Shown: positions 1 to 9,774, counted from the stretch's first letter. The stretch: DNA of 64,000 nt from Campylobacteraceae bacterium (GCA_027034975.1 JALVWQ010000062.1:1-64000); one strand, 5' to 3'. Numbers and translations are program-made. Notes: a model not told the origin generated them from the letters alone.

Positions 1-982
1 GCCCCATATTGTTTATTCTAAAGATCTTACCCTTGAGGTGATCTTGCCCACCTGCTACATTGACACTATATTTTGTTTTTAGTAATTTTCTAATATCCTC
101 TGCATTTGGGTCAATTATTGTTGCCATAGCTTTTGCAGGTGCTTTTGGATAGATCTCTAAACCAATAGCTTGTAGTGCTGCTAAGAGTGCTTTTGATCTT
201 GCAGCCGTTCTTCTATAGAGTAGTTCGGTTCCACCACTCTTTTCGATAAGTTCAAAGATCTTATTGAGTCCAATAATAAGTGTTGTTGCCGCTGTATAGG
301 CTGTTGTATTCTTCCGCTGCTTTGCAAGTTCGCTTGCTAAATTTAGGTAGTAACCACTCCCCTCACCTATTCGCTCGATTGCAGCAGAGCTGATTCCTAG
401 CATTGCTAGCCCTGGTGGAAGCATCAACGCCTTTTGGCTCCCTGTAATCAAAATATCTATATTGCTAACATCAATTGGCTCTACCGCTACTGCTGTAATT
501 CCATCTGCAATTACCATTATATTAGGATTTTTCGCCTTAATGGCTGCGGCAATCTCTTCAACCGGATGTCGCAATCCACCTGCACTCTCGCATACCTGTA
601 TAGCAAAGGTATCGATATCGCTATGTTTATCGAGTACTTTTAAGACATCCTCTACAGATGCTGGTGTGTTCCACTCATACTTAAGCTCTACTAACTCTTT
701 TCCATGAGCCTTTACAATCTTTCCAAACCGCTCCCCAAACTTTCCAGCATTTACTGTTAAAGCCTTATCTTTGCAAAGGTTTATGATAGATGCTTCCATT
801 GCAGCAGTACCTGAACCAGCAATCATTACTGCATCATCCATTCCAAAAAGTTTAATGAGAGACTCTCTCGCCTCTTTAAAGATAGCCTCAAACTCTGGTG
901 TTCTATGGTGCAGTGTAGGCTCTGCCATCGCTAATCTTGCAGCCTCTGGTACAGGTGTTGGACCTGGGGTAAATAAAAGCAT
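1..982 (-). CDS. Class V aminotransferase (alanine--glyoxylate/serine--pyruvate aminotransferase family), C-terminus cut by window edge
   Basis: Reverse-strand translation starts MLLFTPGPTPVPEAARLAMAEPTLHHRTPEFEAIFKEARESLIKLFGMDDAVMIAGSGTAAMEAS; TPGPTPVP and GSGTAAMEA are typical of the family. Missing from the supplied ORF track because it runs off the window. Confidence 0.88.
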   Translation of the reverse strand, partial: MLLFTPGPTPVPEAARLAMAEPTLHHRTPEFEAIFKEARESLIKLFGMDDAVMIAGSGTAAMEASIINLCKDKALTVNAGKFGERFGKIVKAHGKELVELKYEWNTPASVEDVLKVLDKHSDIDTFAIQVCESAGGLRHPVEEIAAAIKAKNPNIMVIADGITAVAVEPIDVSNIDILITGSQKALMLPPGLAMLGISSAAIERIGEGSGYYLNLASELAKQRKNTTAYTAATTLIIGLNKIFELIEKSGGTELLYRRTAARSKALLAALQAIGLEIYPKAPAKAMATIIDPNAEDIRKLLKTKYSVNVAGGQDHLKGKIFRINNMG

Positions 983-1057
983 ACTCAAATTCCTTCTACT
1001 CTAACTAATAAAATAAATCGGAAGATTATATCTAATTTTCTATTAGGGGGAGTTTTG

Positions 1058-1139
1058 AACCCAAAATTTACATTGAGAGATTAACAACCTTTAGCAAATC
1101 ATTTCGTCTAGGACATTTTCCAAATCTTTGCTAATTCCA
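1058..1139. repeat. Palindromic repeat family B, copy 1 (short form)
   Basis: CCCAAAATTTACATTGAGAGATTAACAACCTTTAGCAAATCATTTCGTCTAGGACATTTTCCAAATCTTTGCTAATTCCAA; its reverse complement matches both ends of 31311-31476. Confidence 0.7.
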
Positions 1140-1349
1140 ACGAAAAGTTTGGTTTGACGCCCTTTGCATTCAAAACTTTACAGTTCCCAAAGAGAAGTAG
1201 GAAATCTCACTTCATTTCCATTTCTTTATATATAGTGTAATAAAGTCAGAACTTTTGGAGCAAAAGAGGAGTGGGAAAATTAATAAAAAATTAACAATTT
1301 ATTTAAATTTTGCAACAATTTAAGTTTAGATAAAAGTTTAATATTATAC

Positions 1350-1477
1350 AATATGGTATTCCCATATTAAAAAATGTAAGAAGCATTTTAGGAACTCTGC
1401 TTCTTACATTAAAACTGGGAAGGGTTTTAAAATGGAGTTGTGTCTTTAAAAGACACCTTTAGATTATAGCATAATCT
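1350..1477 (+). promoter_or_regulatory. Structured 5' UTR with four successive inverted repeats upstream of an OMP gene
   Basis: Stems: AATATGG/CCATATT (1350-1368), AATGTAAGAAGCA/TGCTTCTTACATT (1373-1410), GTGTCTT/AAGACAC (1440-1456), AGATTAT/ATAATCT (1461-1477). Confidence 0.6.
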
Positions 1478-1502
1478 TTATATAAACAAGGAAAGGTCTG
1501 TC

Positions 1503-2132
1503 ATGAAAAAGGTAATTTTTTCAGTTATAGCTGCTACAGCTTTAAGTAGTTCACTATTTGCAGGGAAGAATGTTGCACCTGCTCCAGTACCACCATTACC
1601 GGTACCAGAAGCTCCGGCTCCAGAAAAGCCAACTGTACTTCCTCCATTAGGATTATATGTTGGTGGTGGTTTAACTTACGCAAAAACTTCTTGCGAATGT
1701 GCACCAATTCAAACTACTAGTGGTGTACAGAGAGGTAAAAGTTCAGGTAAATCTTATGGTATCAACCTAAGAGGTGGATATGAGTACAATGAGTATGTTG
1801 GTATTGAGGCAAGATATCTCTACACTCCATGGGGTGATAAAGATAAAACTATGAAGCACTACGGTATCTACCTTAAGCCAATGGCTCCAGTTACAGATAA
1901 CTTCGATGTCTATGCACTTCTTGGATATGGTAAAACTAAATGTGAATACCATAACTTAGATGAAAAAGGCTTTGCATGGGGTCTTGGTGGAGAGTATATG
2001 TTCAGCGAGAAAAAAGAGGGTGCTAAAGATGGCTTTGGTATCTACGCAGAGTACTCTAGACCAATTAAGAAGAGTGGTGCAAAAACAATTAAAACTGATG
2101 TGCTAAGTACAGGTGTTTCTTATCACTTCTAA
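1503..2132 (+). CDS. Outer-membrane beta-barrel protein (porin/OmpA-like barrel family)
   Basis: Signal peptide, Pro-rich N-terminus, LGLYVGGGLTYAK, alternating barrel-like strands, C-terminal SYHF; SD aggaaagg upstream. Confidence 0.8.
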   Translation: MKKVIFSVIAATALSSSLFAGKNVAPAPVPPLPVPEAPAPEKPTVLPPLGLYVGGGLTYAKTSCECAPIQTTSGVQRGKSSGKSYGINLRGGYEYNEYVGIEARYLYTPWGDKDKTMKHYGIYLKPMAPVTDNFDVYALLGYGKTKCEYHNLDEKGFAWGLGGEYMFSEKKEGAKDGFGIYAEYSRPIKKSGAKTIKTDVLSTGVSYHF

Positions 2133-2165
2133 GAGAAACTGCTATTGAGTTTTCTTCTCCTTCAG

Positions 2166-2195
2166 CTATGTAGAAGAGTTGATTCTTCTACATAG
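2166..2195 (+). terminator. Hairpin downstream of first OMP gene
   Basis: CTATGTAGAAGA / TCTTCTACATAG 12-bp perfect stem; a second hairpin ATTAACT-TTC-AGTTAAT followed by a T-rich run at 2219-2244. Confidence 0.6.
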
Positions 2196-2291
2196 TCCCA
2201 TTTTATCTACATATTTTCATTAACTTTCAGTTAATTTTTATTTTTGAAATGTTACTATTGTGTATCTTTAAAACCATAAAAAGGATATACA

Positions 2292-2903
2292 ATGAAAAAA
2301 ATGAGATTAGCAATAGCAGCTATTGCAGCTCTTTCGATCTCTGCACATGCAGGAAAGAACTACATTCCAGCTCCAGTTGAACCAATACCGGTTCCAGTTG
2401 AAGTAGTACCACCACTAGGGCTCTATATTGGTGGCGGTTTAACTTATGCGAAGTCATCTTGCCAGTGTGATACATCAGTAAAATTCTCAGATGGATCAAC
2501 AAGTAGGGTAAGAAATGGTAAAAGTTATGGTGTACACCTAAAGTTAGGATATAACTATAATGAATATATCGGCATTGAGGGGAGATATATCTATACTCCA
2601 TGGGGTGATAAAGATCGAACAATTAAGCACTATGGACTCTACATTAAACCAACATACCCTGTAAATGAACACTTTGATATCTATGCCCTTTTAGGATATG
2701 GAAAAACTGAGTGTGAAACACTCAAGCAATCTTATAAAGGTTTTGCATGGGGTGCAGGTGCCGAGTATACCTTTAACAAAAAAGTTGAGGGGAGAAAAGA
2801 TGGACTTGGAGTTTATGTGGAGTACCTAAGACCACTCAAAAAGACAGGAAACAAAAATATCAAAATCGATATGGTTAATGTCGGTGCTTCTTATAACTTC
2901 TAA
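2292..2903 (+). CDS. Outer-membrane beta-barrel protein, paralog of the preceding gene
   Basis: Shares LGLYIGGGLTYAKSSCQC, RYIYTPWGDKDRTIKHYGLYIKP and C-terminal SYNF with 1503..2132. Confidence 0.8.
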   Translation: MKKMRLAIAAIAALSISAHAGKNYIPAPVEPIPVPVEVVPPLGLYIGGGLTYAKSSCQCDTSVKFSDGSTSRVRNGKSYGVHLKLGYNYNEYIGIEGRYIYTPWGDKDRTIKHYGLYIKPTYPVNEHFDIYALLGYGKTECETLKQSYKGFAWGAGAEYTFNKKVEGRKDGLGVYVEYLRPLKKTGNKNIKIDMVNVGASYNF

Positions 2904-2907
2904 TAAA

Positions 2908-3080
2908 AAGCTCAGAGCCTAGAGCTCAGGGCTTAAAGCTAAGAGTTAAGAGCTTACTCAAACTCCAACATCATTATTTAACTCAAATTTTATTTTCCTC
3001 CTAGTACTTTTTTTAATGACACAATAACCAAATTTGTACTTCAAGCTTTCTGCTTTTAGCTTTTAGCTTTACCTCTTAAC
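2908..3080. repeat. Heptamer repeat family A, copy with degenerate right arm
   Basis: aagctcagagcctagagctcagggcttaaagctaagagttaagagctta (2908-2956) and heptads GCTTTCT GCTTTTA GCTTTTA GCTTTAC (about 3045-3071). Confidence 0.6.
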
Positions 3081-3136
3081 CAACCATTAACCCATACCCA
3101 CTATACTTGCTACAAAATATTCTACGAAGGATAGAA

Positions 3137-4084
3137 ATGAGCAGTAAAATTAACGAAATTAAAAATGAGATTAAAAAAGTAATCGTTGGACATGAGCGAC
3201 TAATCGATGCACTCTTAATTGGATTAATTGCAAATGGGCATATCCTTGTCGAGGGTGTCCCAGGACTTGCAAAGACAACCGCAATTAATGCTCTAGCAAA
3301 AGCATTAGGTGTCGATTTTAAGAGGGTGCAGTTTACCCCAGACCTCCTACCAAGCGATGTAACAGGTACAGAAATCTATAATCCAAAAAGTGGAGAATTT
3401 TCTATAAAAAAGGGGCCGGCATTTACAAACTTGCTCTTAGCAGACGAAATTAACAGAGCTCCAGCAAAGGTACAAGCAGCTCTTCTTGAGGTTATGCAAG
3501 AGCGGCAAATCACCATTGGCGATAGAAGCTTTAAAGTACCAGAGCCCTTCTTAGTTATGGCTACACAAAACCCAGTGGAGTCAGAGGGTGCCTACCGTCT
3601 TCCAGAGGCACAACTCGATCGATTTATGCTCAAAGAGAATGTCGGCTACAACAGCTTTGAAGAGGAGATGGAGATTGTCGATAGAGTTGTTGTAAAAGGC
3701 TTTGGTGCAATTAATCAAGTTGCTACTGCAGAGGATATTATAGAGCTTAAAAAGCAACTAACTACAATTCATGTCGATAAGGCAGTGAAAGAGTATATGC
3801 TTAAAATCATCTTTGCTTCACGCTTCCCTAATGAGTATAGCATCGAAGATATTAGTGAATTTATAGAGTATGGGGCAAGCCCAAGGGCAAGTATCGATAT
3901 CTATAAAGCAAGCTGTGCTTATGCAATTTTACGTGGGAATGATTATGTTACACCCCTTGATGTTAGCTATGTGGCTCCTTCTGTTCTTAGACACAGAATC
4001 ATCTTAAACTACAAAGCACAAGCTGCAAATATCGATACAGATCATATCATTAAAAAGATATTGATGCAGATTAAAAAACCATAA
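3137..4084 (+). CDS. MoxR-type AAA+ ATPase
   Basis: GHERLIDALLIGLIANGHILVEGVPGLAKT, FTPDLLPSDVTGTEIY, ATQNPVESEGAYRLPEAQLDRF; ORF opens at 3107 but MSSKINEIKNEIKK at 3137 is the likely start. Confidence 0.92.
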   Translation: MSSKINEIKNEIKKVIVGHERLIDALLIGLIANGHILVEGVPGLAKTTAINALAKALGVDFKRVQFTPDLLPSDVTGTEIYNPKSGEFSIKKGPAFTNLLLADEINRAPAKVQAALLEVMQERQITIGDRSFKVPEPFLVMATQNPVESEGAYRLPEAQLDRFMLKENVGYNSFEEEMEIVDRVVVKGFGAINQVATAEDIIELKKQLTTIHVDKAVKEYMLKIIFASRFPNEYSIEDISEFIEYGASPRASIDIYKASCAYAILRGNDYVTPLDVSYVAPSVLRHRIILNYKAQAANIDTDHIIKKILMQIKKP

Positions 4085-4095
4085 AGAGGTTTTCT

Positions 4096-4926
4096 ATGGA
4101 AGCTAGATTGCAAGAGATCCTCATCCGAGCCAAAAAAGATGTTTTCAGCAGCAGCGGCGATACACTAACAAAGCTCAAAGGAGATGGTCTCGATTTTCGC
4201 GAAATTAAAGAGTATGAGTTTGGCGATGATGTCAAAAAGATAAACTGGAAAGCAACCGCAAAAACTGGTGCTACAAAGGTTAATATCTTTAATATCGATA
4301 GAGAGCTCAATATTCTTATTATCTTCTTAGCTAGCGGCAGCCTCCACTTTGGGACAATGCGTTTAAAGCAAGAAGTAGCAACAGAGACTATTGCAACACT
4401 TGCCTACTCCTCTATTAAAAATAACAATAGGCTCAGCTCACTTATATTTAGCACTAAAGAGGAGAAATTTATCCCTCCATCAAAGCAGCTTGGAGCAGTC
4501 TATCAAATAAGCGAAGCAGTCTTTAGTGAAGATTGCCTAAAAAAAGAGGTCGACTACAATAAGCTCTGTGAGTATATCAACACAGTTTTTAAAGAGCGAT
4601 CACTTATCTTTTTAGTAGGCGACTTTTATGGCGACAATATCGATTTAAGTTCAATCGCTTATAAGCATGAGCTCTATGCTCTTGTTGTGCGTGATAGATT
4701 CGAAGAGAATCCACAAATACGAGGCGATTTTGAATTTGTTTCGCCAATCGATTTTAGCCACACCGAGGTAACTATGAATAGTCAGAGTGCCAATGAGTAT
4801 GCAAAGTTGCTCAAAGCTCAAGATAATGCACTCTTTGAGCACTTTAGCAAGCACGGCATTGCTAGTGGAAAAATCTATACTGATGAAGATGTCTATCTTC
4901 GATTAACGCAAATAATTAAGGGGTAA
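4096..4926 (+). CDS. DUF58 domain protein of a Bat/MoxR operon
   Basis: DFREIKEYEFGDDVKKINWKATAKTG motif typical of DUF58; position after moxR. Confidence 0.88.
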   Translation: MEARLQEILIRAKKDVFSSSGDTLTKLKGDGLDFREIKEYEFGDDVKKINWKATAKTGATKVNIFNIDRELNILIIFLASGSLHFGTMRLKQEVATETIATLAYSSIKNNNRLSSLIFSTKEEKFIPPSKQLGAVYQISEAVFSEDCLKKEVDYNKLCEYINTVFKERSLIFLVGDFYGDNIDLSSIAYKHELYALVVRDRFEENPQIRGDFEFVSPIDFSHTEVTMNSQSANEYAKLLKAQDNALFEHFSKHGIASGKIYTDEDVYLRLTQIIKG

Positions 4927-4929
4927 GTC

Positions 4930-5340
4930 GTGAAGAATCAATTAGAACAGACCCTATCGCAACTTAAAGATATTAAGGGAGTAGTAGCAGTACCCGATAA
5001 CTCTTTGTATATCTTTATTGCTATTGTTGCTTCGATTTTGCTGCTTTTAGGATTTATACTCTATAAATACTTTACAAGGGTAAAAAGAAGCAAAAAAGCT
5101 ACACCCAAAGAGTTGGCTCTAAAGCGGCTCAAAAACCTTGATTCTACAAATACAAAAGAGGTGGCTTATAGCTTTAGTGTCGATGGGTACCACTTTGTAA
5201 ATGAGAGCAATAAGCTAGAGTTTGAAGCAATTGAGAAAGCACTAGAGCCCTATAAATATAAAAAAGAGACGCAAGCACTGCCAAAAGAGCTTGTAGAGAG
5301 AATAAAAGCATTTATAAAAGGAATAAAAGATGTTTCATAA
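4930..5340 (+). CDS. DUF4381-like small membrane protein in bat operon
   Basis: Single TM followed by a cytoplasmic domain; GTG start; position between the DUF58 gene and batA. Confidence 0.65.
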   Translation: MKNQLEQTLSQLKDIKGVVAVPDNSLYIFIAIVASILLLLGFILYKYFTRVKRSKKATPKELALKRLKNLDSTNTKEVAYSFSVDGYHFVNESNKLEFEAIEKALEPYKYKKETQALPKELVERIKAFIKGIKDVS

Positions 5341-6220
5341 TTTTACATTCGAGTACCCATATCTACTCCTCTTAACTGTTCCTTTTTTGCTCTGCTTGAA
5401 ACTTTGCAAACCAAAAAAGCTTGCACTCCTCTTTCCAAATGTTAAGCTTTTAAAAAAGGCGACAAGAAGAAGCCGTCTTACCTTAACACTCTTAAAGTTT
5501 TTTATGGTGCTCCTTACTATCATTGCCTTAGCAAGCCCAATAAAGCAAGATGAGATAGTCAATAAAGAGGATAAAGGGTATGAGATCTCTCTTATCTTAG
5601 ATGCAAGTGGGAGTATGCAGCAAAACAATAAATTTGGTATCGTTAAAGCAATTGTTAGCCAATTTATCGACCAAAGAGTCCACGATAAGATAGGCTTAAG
5701 TATCTTTGCAGACTTTGCCTATGTTGCCATACCACTAACATACGATAAGAAGAGTATCAAAAGGCTCTTAAGCCGCCTCGAGGTTGGAATTGCCGGTGTA
5801 AACAGAACTGCACTCTATGAGGCACTCTTTTTAAGCTCAAACCTCTTTAAGAGCTCAAATGCAAAAGAGAAGATTGCCATTTTACTAACAGATGGAATCG
5901 ATAACACCAATACAATTCCACTCGATGTAGCAATTAATACTGCTAAAAAGTATGGGATTAAAGTCTATACAATCGGTATTGGTGCTCCAGGTGATTACAA
6001 TCCTGAAGTGCTACAAAAAATTGCCAAAGAGACTGGAGGTAAATTCTTTAGTGCCAATAGTGTCCAAAAGTTACAAGAGGTCTATCGTACAATCGATAAG
6101 TTAGAGAAGAGTGAAATTAAGAGCAATAAATATATTAAGAAGAGTTACTATTTTGCCTATCCGCTTACCGTAGCGATGCTCTTTTTGCTCCTCTACTTCT
6201 ATCTACTCAATAAGGAGTGA
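5330..6220 (+). CDS. batA: VWA-domain membrane protein BatA
   Basis: MIDAS motif DASGSM, LLTDGIDN, N- and C-terminal TM segments. Confidence 0.85.
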   Translation: MFHNFTFEYPYLLLLTVPFLLCLKLCKPKKLALLFPNVKLLKKATRRSRLTLTLLKFFMVLLTIIALASPIKQDEIVNKEDKGYEISLILDASGSMQQNNKFGIVKAIVSQFIDQRVHDKIGLSIFADFAYVAIPLTYDKKSIKRLLSRLEVGIAGVNRTALYEALFLSSNLFKSSNAKEKIAILLTDGIDNTNTIPLDVAINTAKKYGIKVYTIGIGAPGDYNPEVLQKIAKETGGKFFSANSVQKLQEVYRTIDKLEKSEIKSNKYIKKSYYFAYPLTVAMLFLLLYFYLLNKE

Positions 6221-7194
6221 TGATGTTTGAATTTTACCATAGCGAGTATCTGTGGGGGTTACTAGTAATCCTGCCGATGCTCCTTTTTACAAAAGAGAAA
6301 AAAAATGATATTAGCAAAATATTTAAAAAAGAGATTCTAGAGAAGATTCGCATAAATAACGGCTCTATTAACAATAAGATGCGTTCACTTCTCTTAATAG
6401 GAAGCTTTGCCTTTATGGTCATTGCCCTAGCAAGACCTATTATTAATAATGGAAAGATAGAGGTAAAATCGAATTTTCTAAGCATGGTTACAGCTATTGA
6501 TATATCGCAATCGATGTTTGCAAATGATGTTTATCCTTCTCGATTTGAGTTTGCAAAAAAGAAGTTTATCGATATGCTCCCCTATTTAAAAAATACAAAA
6601 GTTGCCCTTATTGGCTTTAGTTCGCAGACATTTTTAGTTTCGCCTTTAACTGAGGATTTCCACTCATTAAAGTATTTAGCTAAAAATATGCAGATGGGGA
6701 GTGTAAGCCTAAGAGGAACCGATATTCTAGCAACCCTTAAGAGTGCAAACGACCTTTTGCAAAACCAAAAGAATAAGATTTTACTCCTCTTTACAGATGG
6801 TGGCGATCAAAAAGATTTCTCGCAAGAGATAGAGTATGCAAAGACCCACAATATAACCGTGTTTATCTATGGTGTCGGAACCAAAAAAGGGGGCATCATG
6901 AGGGGTACAAATGGAGTTGTTAAAGATAGAAACGGAAATATTGTAGTTGTAAAACTCAACTCTAAAATCAAAGAGTTAGCACTCAAAACAGGAGGTGCCT
7001 ATATGGAACAATCACTCAAAAAAGATGACATTAAAGCACTAATTACAGCAATGCAAAGCCGCTTTAAAGCCGATAGTGAAAGTAAAGATACCATTATTGA
7101 TAAAAGAGAACTCTTTATTGTTCCATTAAGTGTAGCTCTCTTGCTTCTTGCTTTAAGCCTCTTTTCACTCCCACTAAAAAGGAGAAGCCTATGA
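6217..7194 (+). CDS. batB: VWA-domain membrane protein BatB
   Basis: AIDISQSMFANDVYPSRFEFAKK, LLFTDGGDQ; overlaps batA by 4 nt. Confidence 0.85.
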   Translation: MMMFEFYHSEYLWGLLVILPMLLFTKEKKNDISKIFKKEILEKIRINNGSINNKMRSLLLIGSFAFMVIALARPIINNGKIEVKSNFLSMVTAIDISQSMFANDVYPSRFEFAKKKFIDMLPYLKNTKVALIGFSSQTFLVSPLTEDFHSLKYLAKNMQMGSVSLRGTDILATLKSANDLLQNQKNKILLLFTDGGDQKDFSQEIEYAKTHNITVFIYGVGTKKGGIMRGTNGVVKDRNGNIVVVKLNSKIKELALKTGGAYMEQSLKKDDIKALITAMQSRFKADSESKDTIIDKRELFIVPLSVALLLLALSLFSLPLKRRSL

Positions 7195-8132
7195 GATCTA
7201 TAGCAATCCTCATAATATTGAATAGCATCTTGTTTGGTGGAGTCTTAGATTTTTACCATCTTAAAAAAGCAGATAGAGCATACAAAGATGGCAACTACCA
7301 AGAGGCAGCAAAAGAGTATGGGTATCTTCAAAGCGACCAAGCAAAGTATGACCGTGCCAATAGCCTCTACAAAGCAAAAAAGTATCAAGAGGCACTTGAT
7401 CTCTATAAGAGTATCAAGAGTAAAGATTTAGAGTTTAAAAAGCTGCACAATATGGGCAACACTCTTGCCCATTTAGGTAAAATTGATGAAGCTATTAAAG
7501 CTTATGAGCAGGCACTCAAGATTAAAGAGGATAAAGAGACACGATTCAACTTAAATCTTTTAAAGAGAGAGAAGAAGAAACAGCAGCAGCAAAAGAAAAA
7601 TCAAAAGAAAAATAATAAAAACAAGAAGAACGATAAGAAAAATAAACAAAATAAAAATAATCAACAAAAAAATCAAAATAAATCTGATAAGAGTAATCAA
7701 GATAAGAAAAAAGAGCAAAAGAAGAATCAAAAGAGCGATCAGAAAAAGCAAAATCAAGATCAGCAAAAGAGAGAGAGACAAAAAGATCGGCAGCAGCAAG
7801 ATCAAAAGAGTAAGCAAGATCAAAAGAGTAAGCAAGATCAAAAGAGTAAGCAAGATCAAAAGAAGAAAGAAGAGCAAAAAAAGCAGCAAGAGCAAAAGAA
7901 AGAGCAAGCAAAGAAGAAAGAGCAGCAGATGTCGCAAACTCAGAGAGAAAAAGAGCAAAAGAAAAAAGAGAAACAAAAAGCTCCAAAGTTACAGCAAGCA
8001 AAACTTAAAAAAGTTCCAATCTCAGATATGGAAGAGCGAAAATGGCAAAAGCTACTGAACCAAAATGAGGTTAATACCCTCATGTTACCATTAAGAAAAG
8101 GAGAAAAAAAGCATGAAACAACACCTTGGTAA
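7191..8132 (+). CDS. batC: TPR protein BatC with long K/Q/N-rich low-complexity tail
   Basis: TPR-like DYKDGNYQEAAKEYGYLQ...LHNMGNTLAHLGKIDEAIKAYEQALKI; then a K/Q/N tract. Confidence 0.8.
   Translation: MRSIAILIILNSILFGGVLDFYHLKKADRAYKDGNYQEAAKEYGYLQSDQAKYDRANSLYKAKKYQEALDLYKSIKSKDLEFKKLHNMGNTLAHLGKIDEAIKAYEQALKIKEDKETRFNLNLLKREKKKQQQQKKNQKKNNKNKKNDKKNKQNKNNQQKNQNKSDKSNQDKKKEQKKNQKSDQKKQNQDQQKRERQKDRQQQDQKSKQDQKSKQDQKSKQDQKKKEEQKKQQEQKKEQAKKKEQQMSQTQREKEQKKKEKQKAPKLQQAKLKKVPISDMEERKWQKLLNQNEVNTLMLPLRKGEKKHETTPW
7800..7865 (+). repeat. 18-bp in-frame tandem repeat within batC
   Basis: GATCAAAAGAGTAAGCAA x3 plus a partial copy, encoding (DQKSKQ)n. Confidence 0.9.
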
Positions 8133-9654
8133 AATAGTTTTACTGATACTCTTTACATTTAGCCTCTATGCTTCAAGTGTAAAGCTAGAGGTAAACACAC
8201 CTACAATCTATAAAGGAGATTATGCCAAGTTTACTATACGAGCTAGTGGCAATAACATCGATTTTCCAACAATCAAAGAGATCGAAGGCTTTAGTGTGCA
8301 TCCAAATGGCACAAGCTCTTCAATTAATATAATTAATGGCAATGTCACAAAAACATATGCCAAAAGCTATGTCTTTAAGCCAGACAAAGAGGTTACAATT
8401 CCCTCTTTTAATGTAACAATCGATGGCAAAATCTATACTACAAAGCCTAAAAAGATCACTATTTTAGAGCCGCAAGCTGCTACAAATGGTGATCCATACA
8501 TCCTTGAACTCAAAGTTAATAAGAGCAACCTCAAAGTAGGCCAGAGTACACAACTCAAAATTCTCTATAAGCAGCGATTCGATGCCAAAGCTGATAAAAT
8601 CAATATTAGTGAACCAAAAATCGATAACTTTTGGGTAAAAAAACTAAGAGATCAAAAACAGTATCAAGAGGGGAACTATATTGTCACTGAGTATGACTAC
8701 CTTATCTTTGCCCAAAAGCCTGGCAAGTTCCATATTAAACCAATTATTGCCAATATTGGTAAATTTGTACAGCGTTCAATAAGTGATAACTTCTTTAATG
8801 ACCCATTCTTTAACTCTATGTTCTCTGAACTCAAATGGAAAAAGGTTTACTCAAATGATTTAGCAATTCAAGTAGAACCGCTGCCAAATGGTTTAGAGCT
8901 CTTTGGAGACTTTACCATCTCTGCTACTGTTGATAAAAAGAGTGTCTATGCAAATAAACCGGTCAATCTAACAATTAAAGTTGAAGGCGTTGGCAATATC
9001 GATGATGTACAAAAGTTTGATCTCAATATCGAAAATGCAGTTGTCTATGCCGATAAACCAAAAATAGAGTCATTTCTAAAAAATGGAGAGTATGGGGGTA
9101 TATTTAGCCAAAAGATAGCCATTATTGCCGATAGAAACTATACAATACCACCAATAAAGCTACAATTCTTTAGCAAAAAAGAGAATAGGATAAAAACAGT
9201 CAAAACGGAACCAATCTCTATTGCAGTAATTGGTGGCAGCACTACAACTACACCAACCACTGCGAAAGTAGAGACAGCCAATGGAGTACAAGAGAGTACA
9301 AAAACTGAGCCAAAAGTTATTACCAAAAAAGTAGAGGTCGAAAAAAATCCTGCTCTAAAGTATATACTCTTTATTGCAGGACTTCTCTTAGGGGCAAGTG
9401 CAGTTATTCTCTATAATCGATTCAAAAATAGAGGCAAAAGAAAAAAAGAAAATGATATAATTAAACGAATTAAAAATACTAAAGATAACAAAAAGCTCTT
9501 TGATATCCTCTTGCCATACGCAAATGATAATGAAGTGATTGCACAAACACTCAAAGCATTAGAGGAGAATATCTATAAGGGTGCAAAGAATAAAATAGAC
9601 AAACAAAAACTCTATGATTACTTTTTGGATCTAGAAGAACAGAAAAGAAGCTAA
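8113..9654 (+). CDS. batD: BatD-like (oxygen tolerance) membrane protein
   Basis: Signal peptide, VKLEVNTPTIYKGDYAKFTI, repeated Ig-like segments, C-terminal TM; overlaps batC. Confidence 0.82.
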   Translation: MKQHLGKIVLLILFTFSLYASSVKLEVNTPTIYKGDYAKFTIRASGNNIDFPTIKEIEGFSVHPNGTSSSINIINGNVTKTYAKSYVFKPDKEVTIPSFNVTIDGKIYTTKPKKITILEPQAATNGDPYILELKVNKSNLKVGQSTQLKILYKQRFDAKADKINISEPKIDNFWVKKLRDQKQYQEGNYIVTEYDYLIFAQKPGKFHIKPIIANIGKFVQRSISDNFFNDPFFNSMFSELKWKKVYSNDLAIQVEPLPNGLELFGDFTISATVDKKSVYANKPVNLTIKVEGVGNIDDVQKFDLNIENAVVYADKPKIESFLKNGEYGGIFSQKIAIIADRNYTIPPIKLQFFSKKENRIKTVKTEPISIAVIGGSTTTTPTTAKVETANGVQESTKTEPKVITKKVEVEKNPALKYILFIAGLLLGASAVILYNRFKNRGKRKKENDIIKRIKNTKDNKKLFDILLPYANDNEVIAQTLKALEENIYKGAKNKIDKQKLYDYFLDLEEQKRS

Positions 9655-9758
9655 GAGCATAGGGCAAAGAGCTAGAGGCGTGGCTTGCCACTTTATATGA
9701 AAGAGAATCCATACAAAAACAGAGAGCTCTAAGCTCTAGGCTCTGAGCTCTAAGCTTA
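9649..9758. repeat. Heptamer repeat family A copy
   Basis: Left arm agctaagagcatagggcaaagagctagag; hairpin GTGGCTTGCCAC (9680-9691); right arm agagagctctaagctctaggctctgagctctaagctt. Confidence 0.75.
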
Positions 9759-9774
9759 TTACGAGGGAGAGAAA

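Noticed and set aside
434-1004. Three small + strand ORFs (434-643, 462-707, 771-1004)
   Set aside because: Antisense to a well-supported aminotransferase CDS on the minus strand.
7546-8001. Long antisense ORFs (151 and 138 aa) opposite batC
   Set aside because: Artefacts of the K/Q/N-rich, stop-poor low-complexity coding tract; the translations are Leu/Phe/Ser homopolymer-like with no RBS support.
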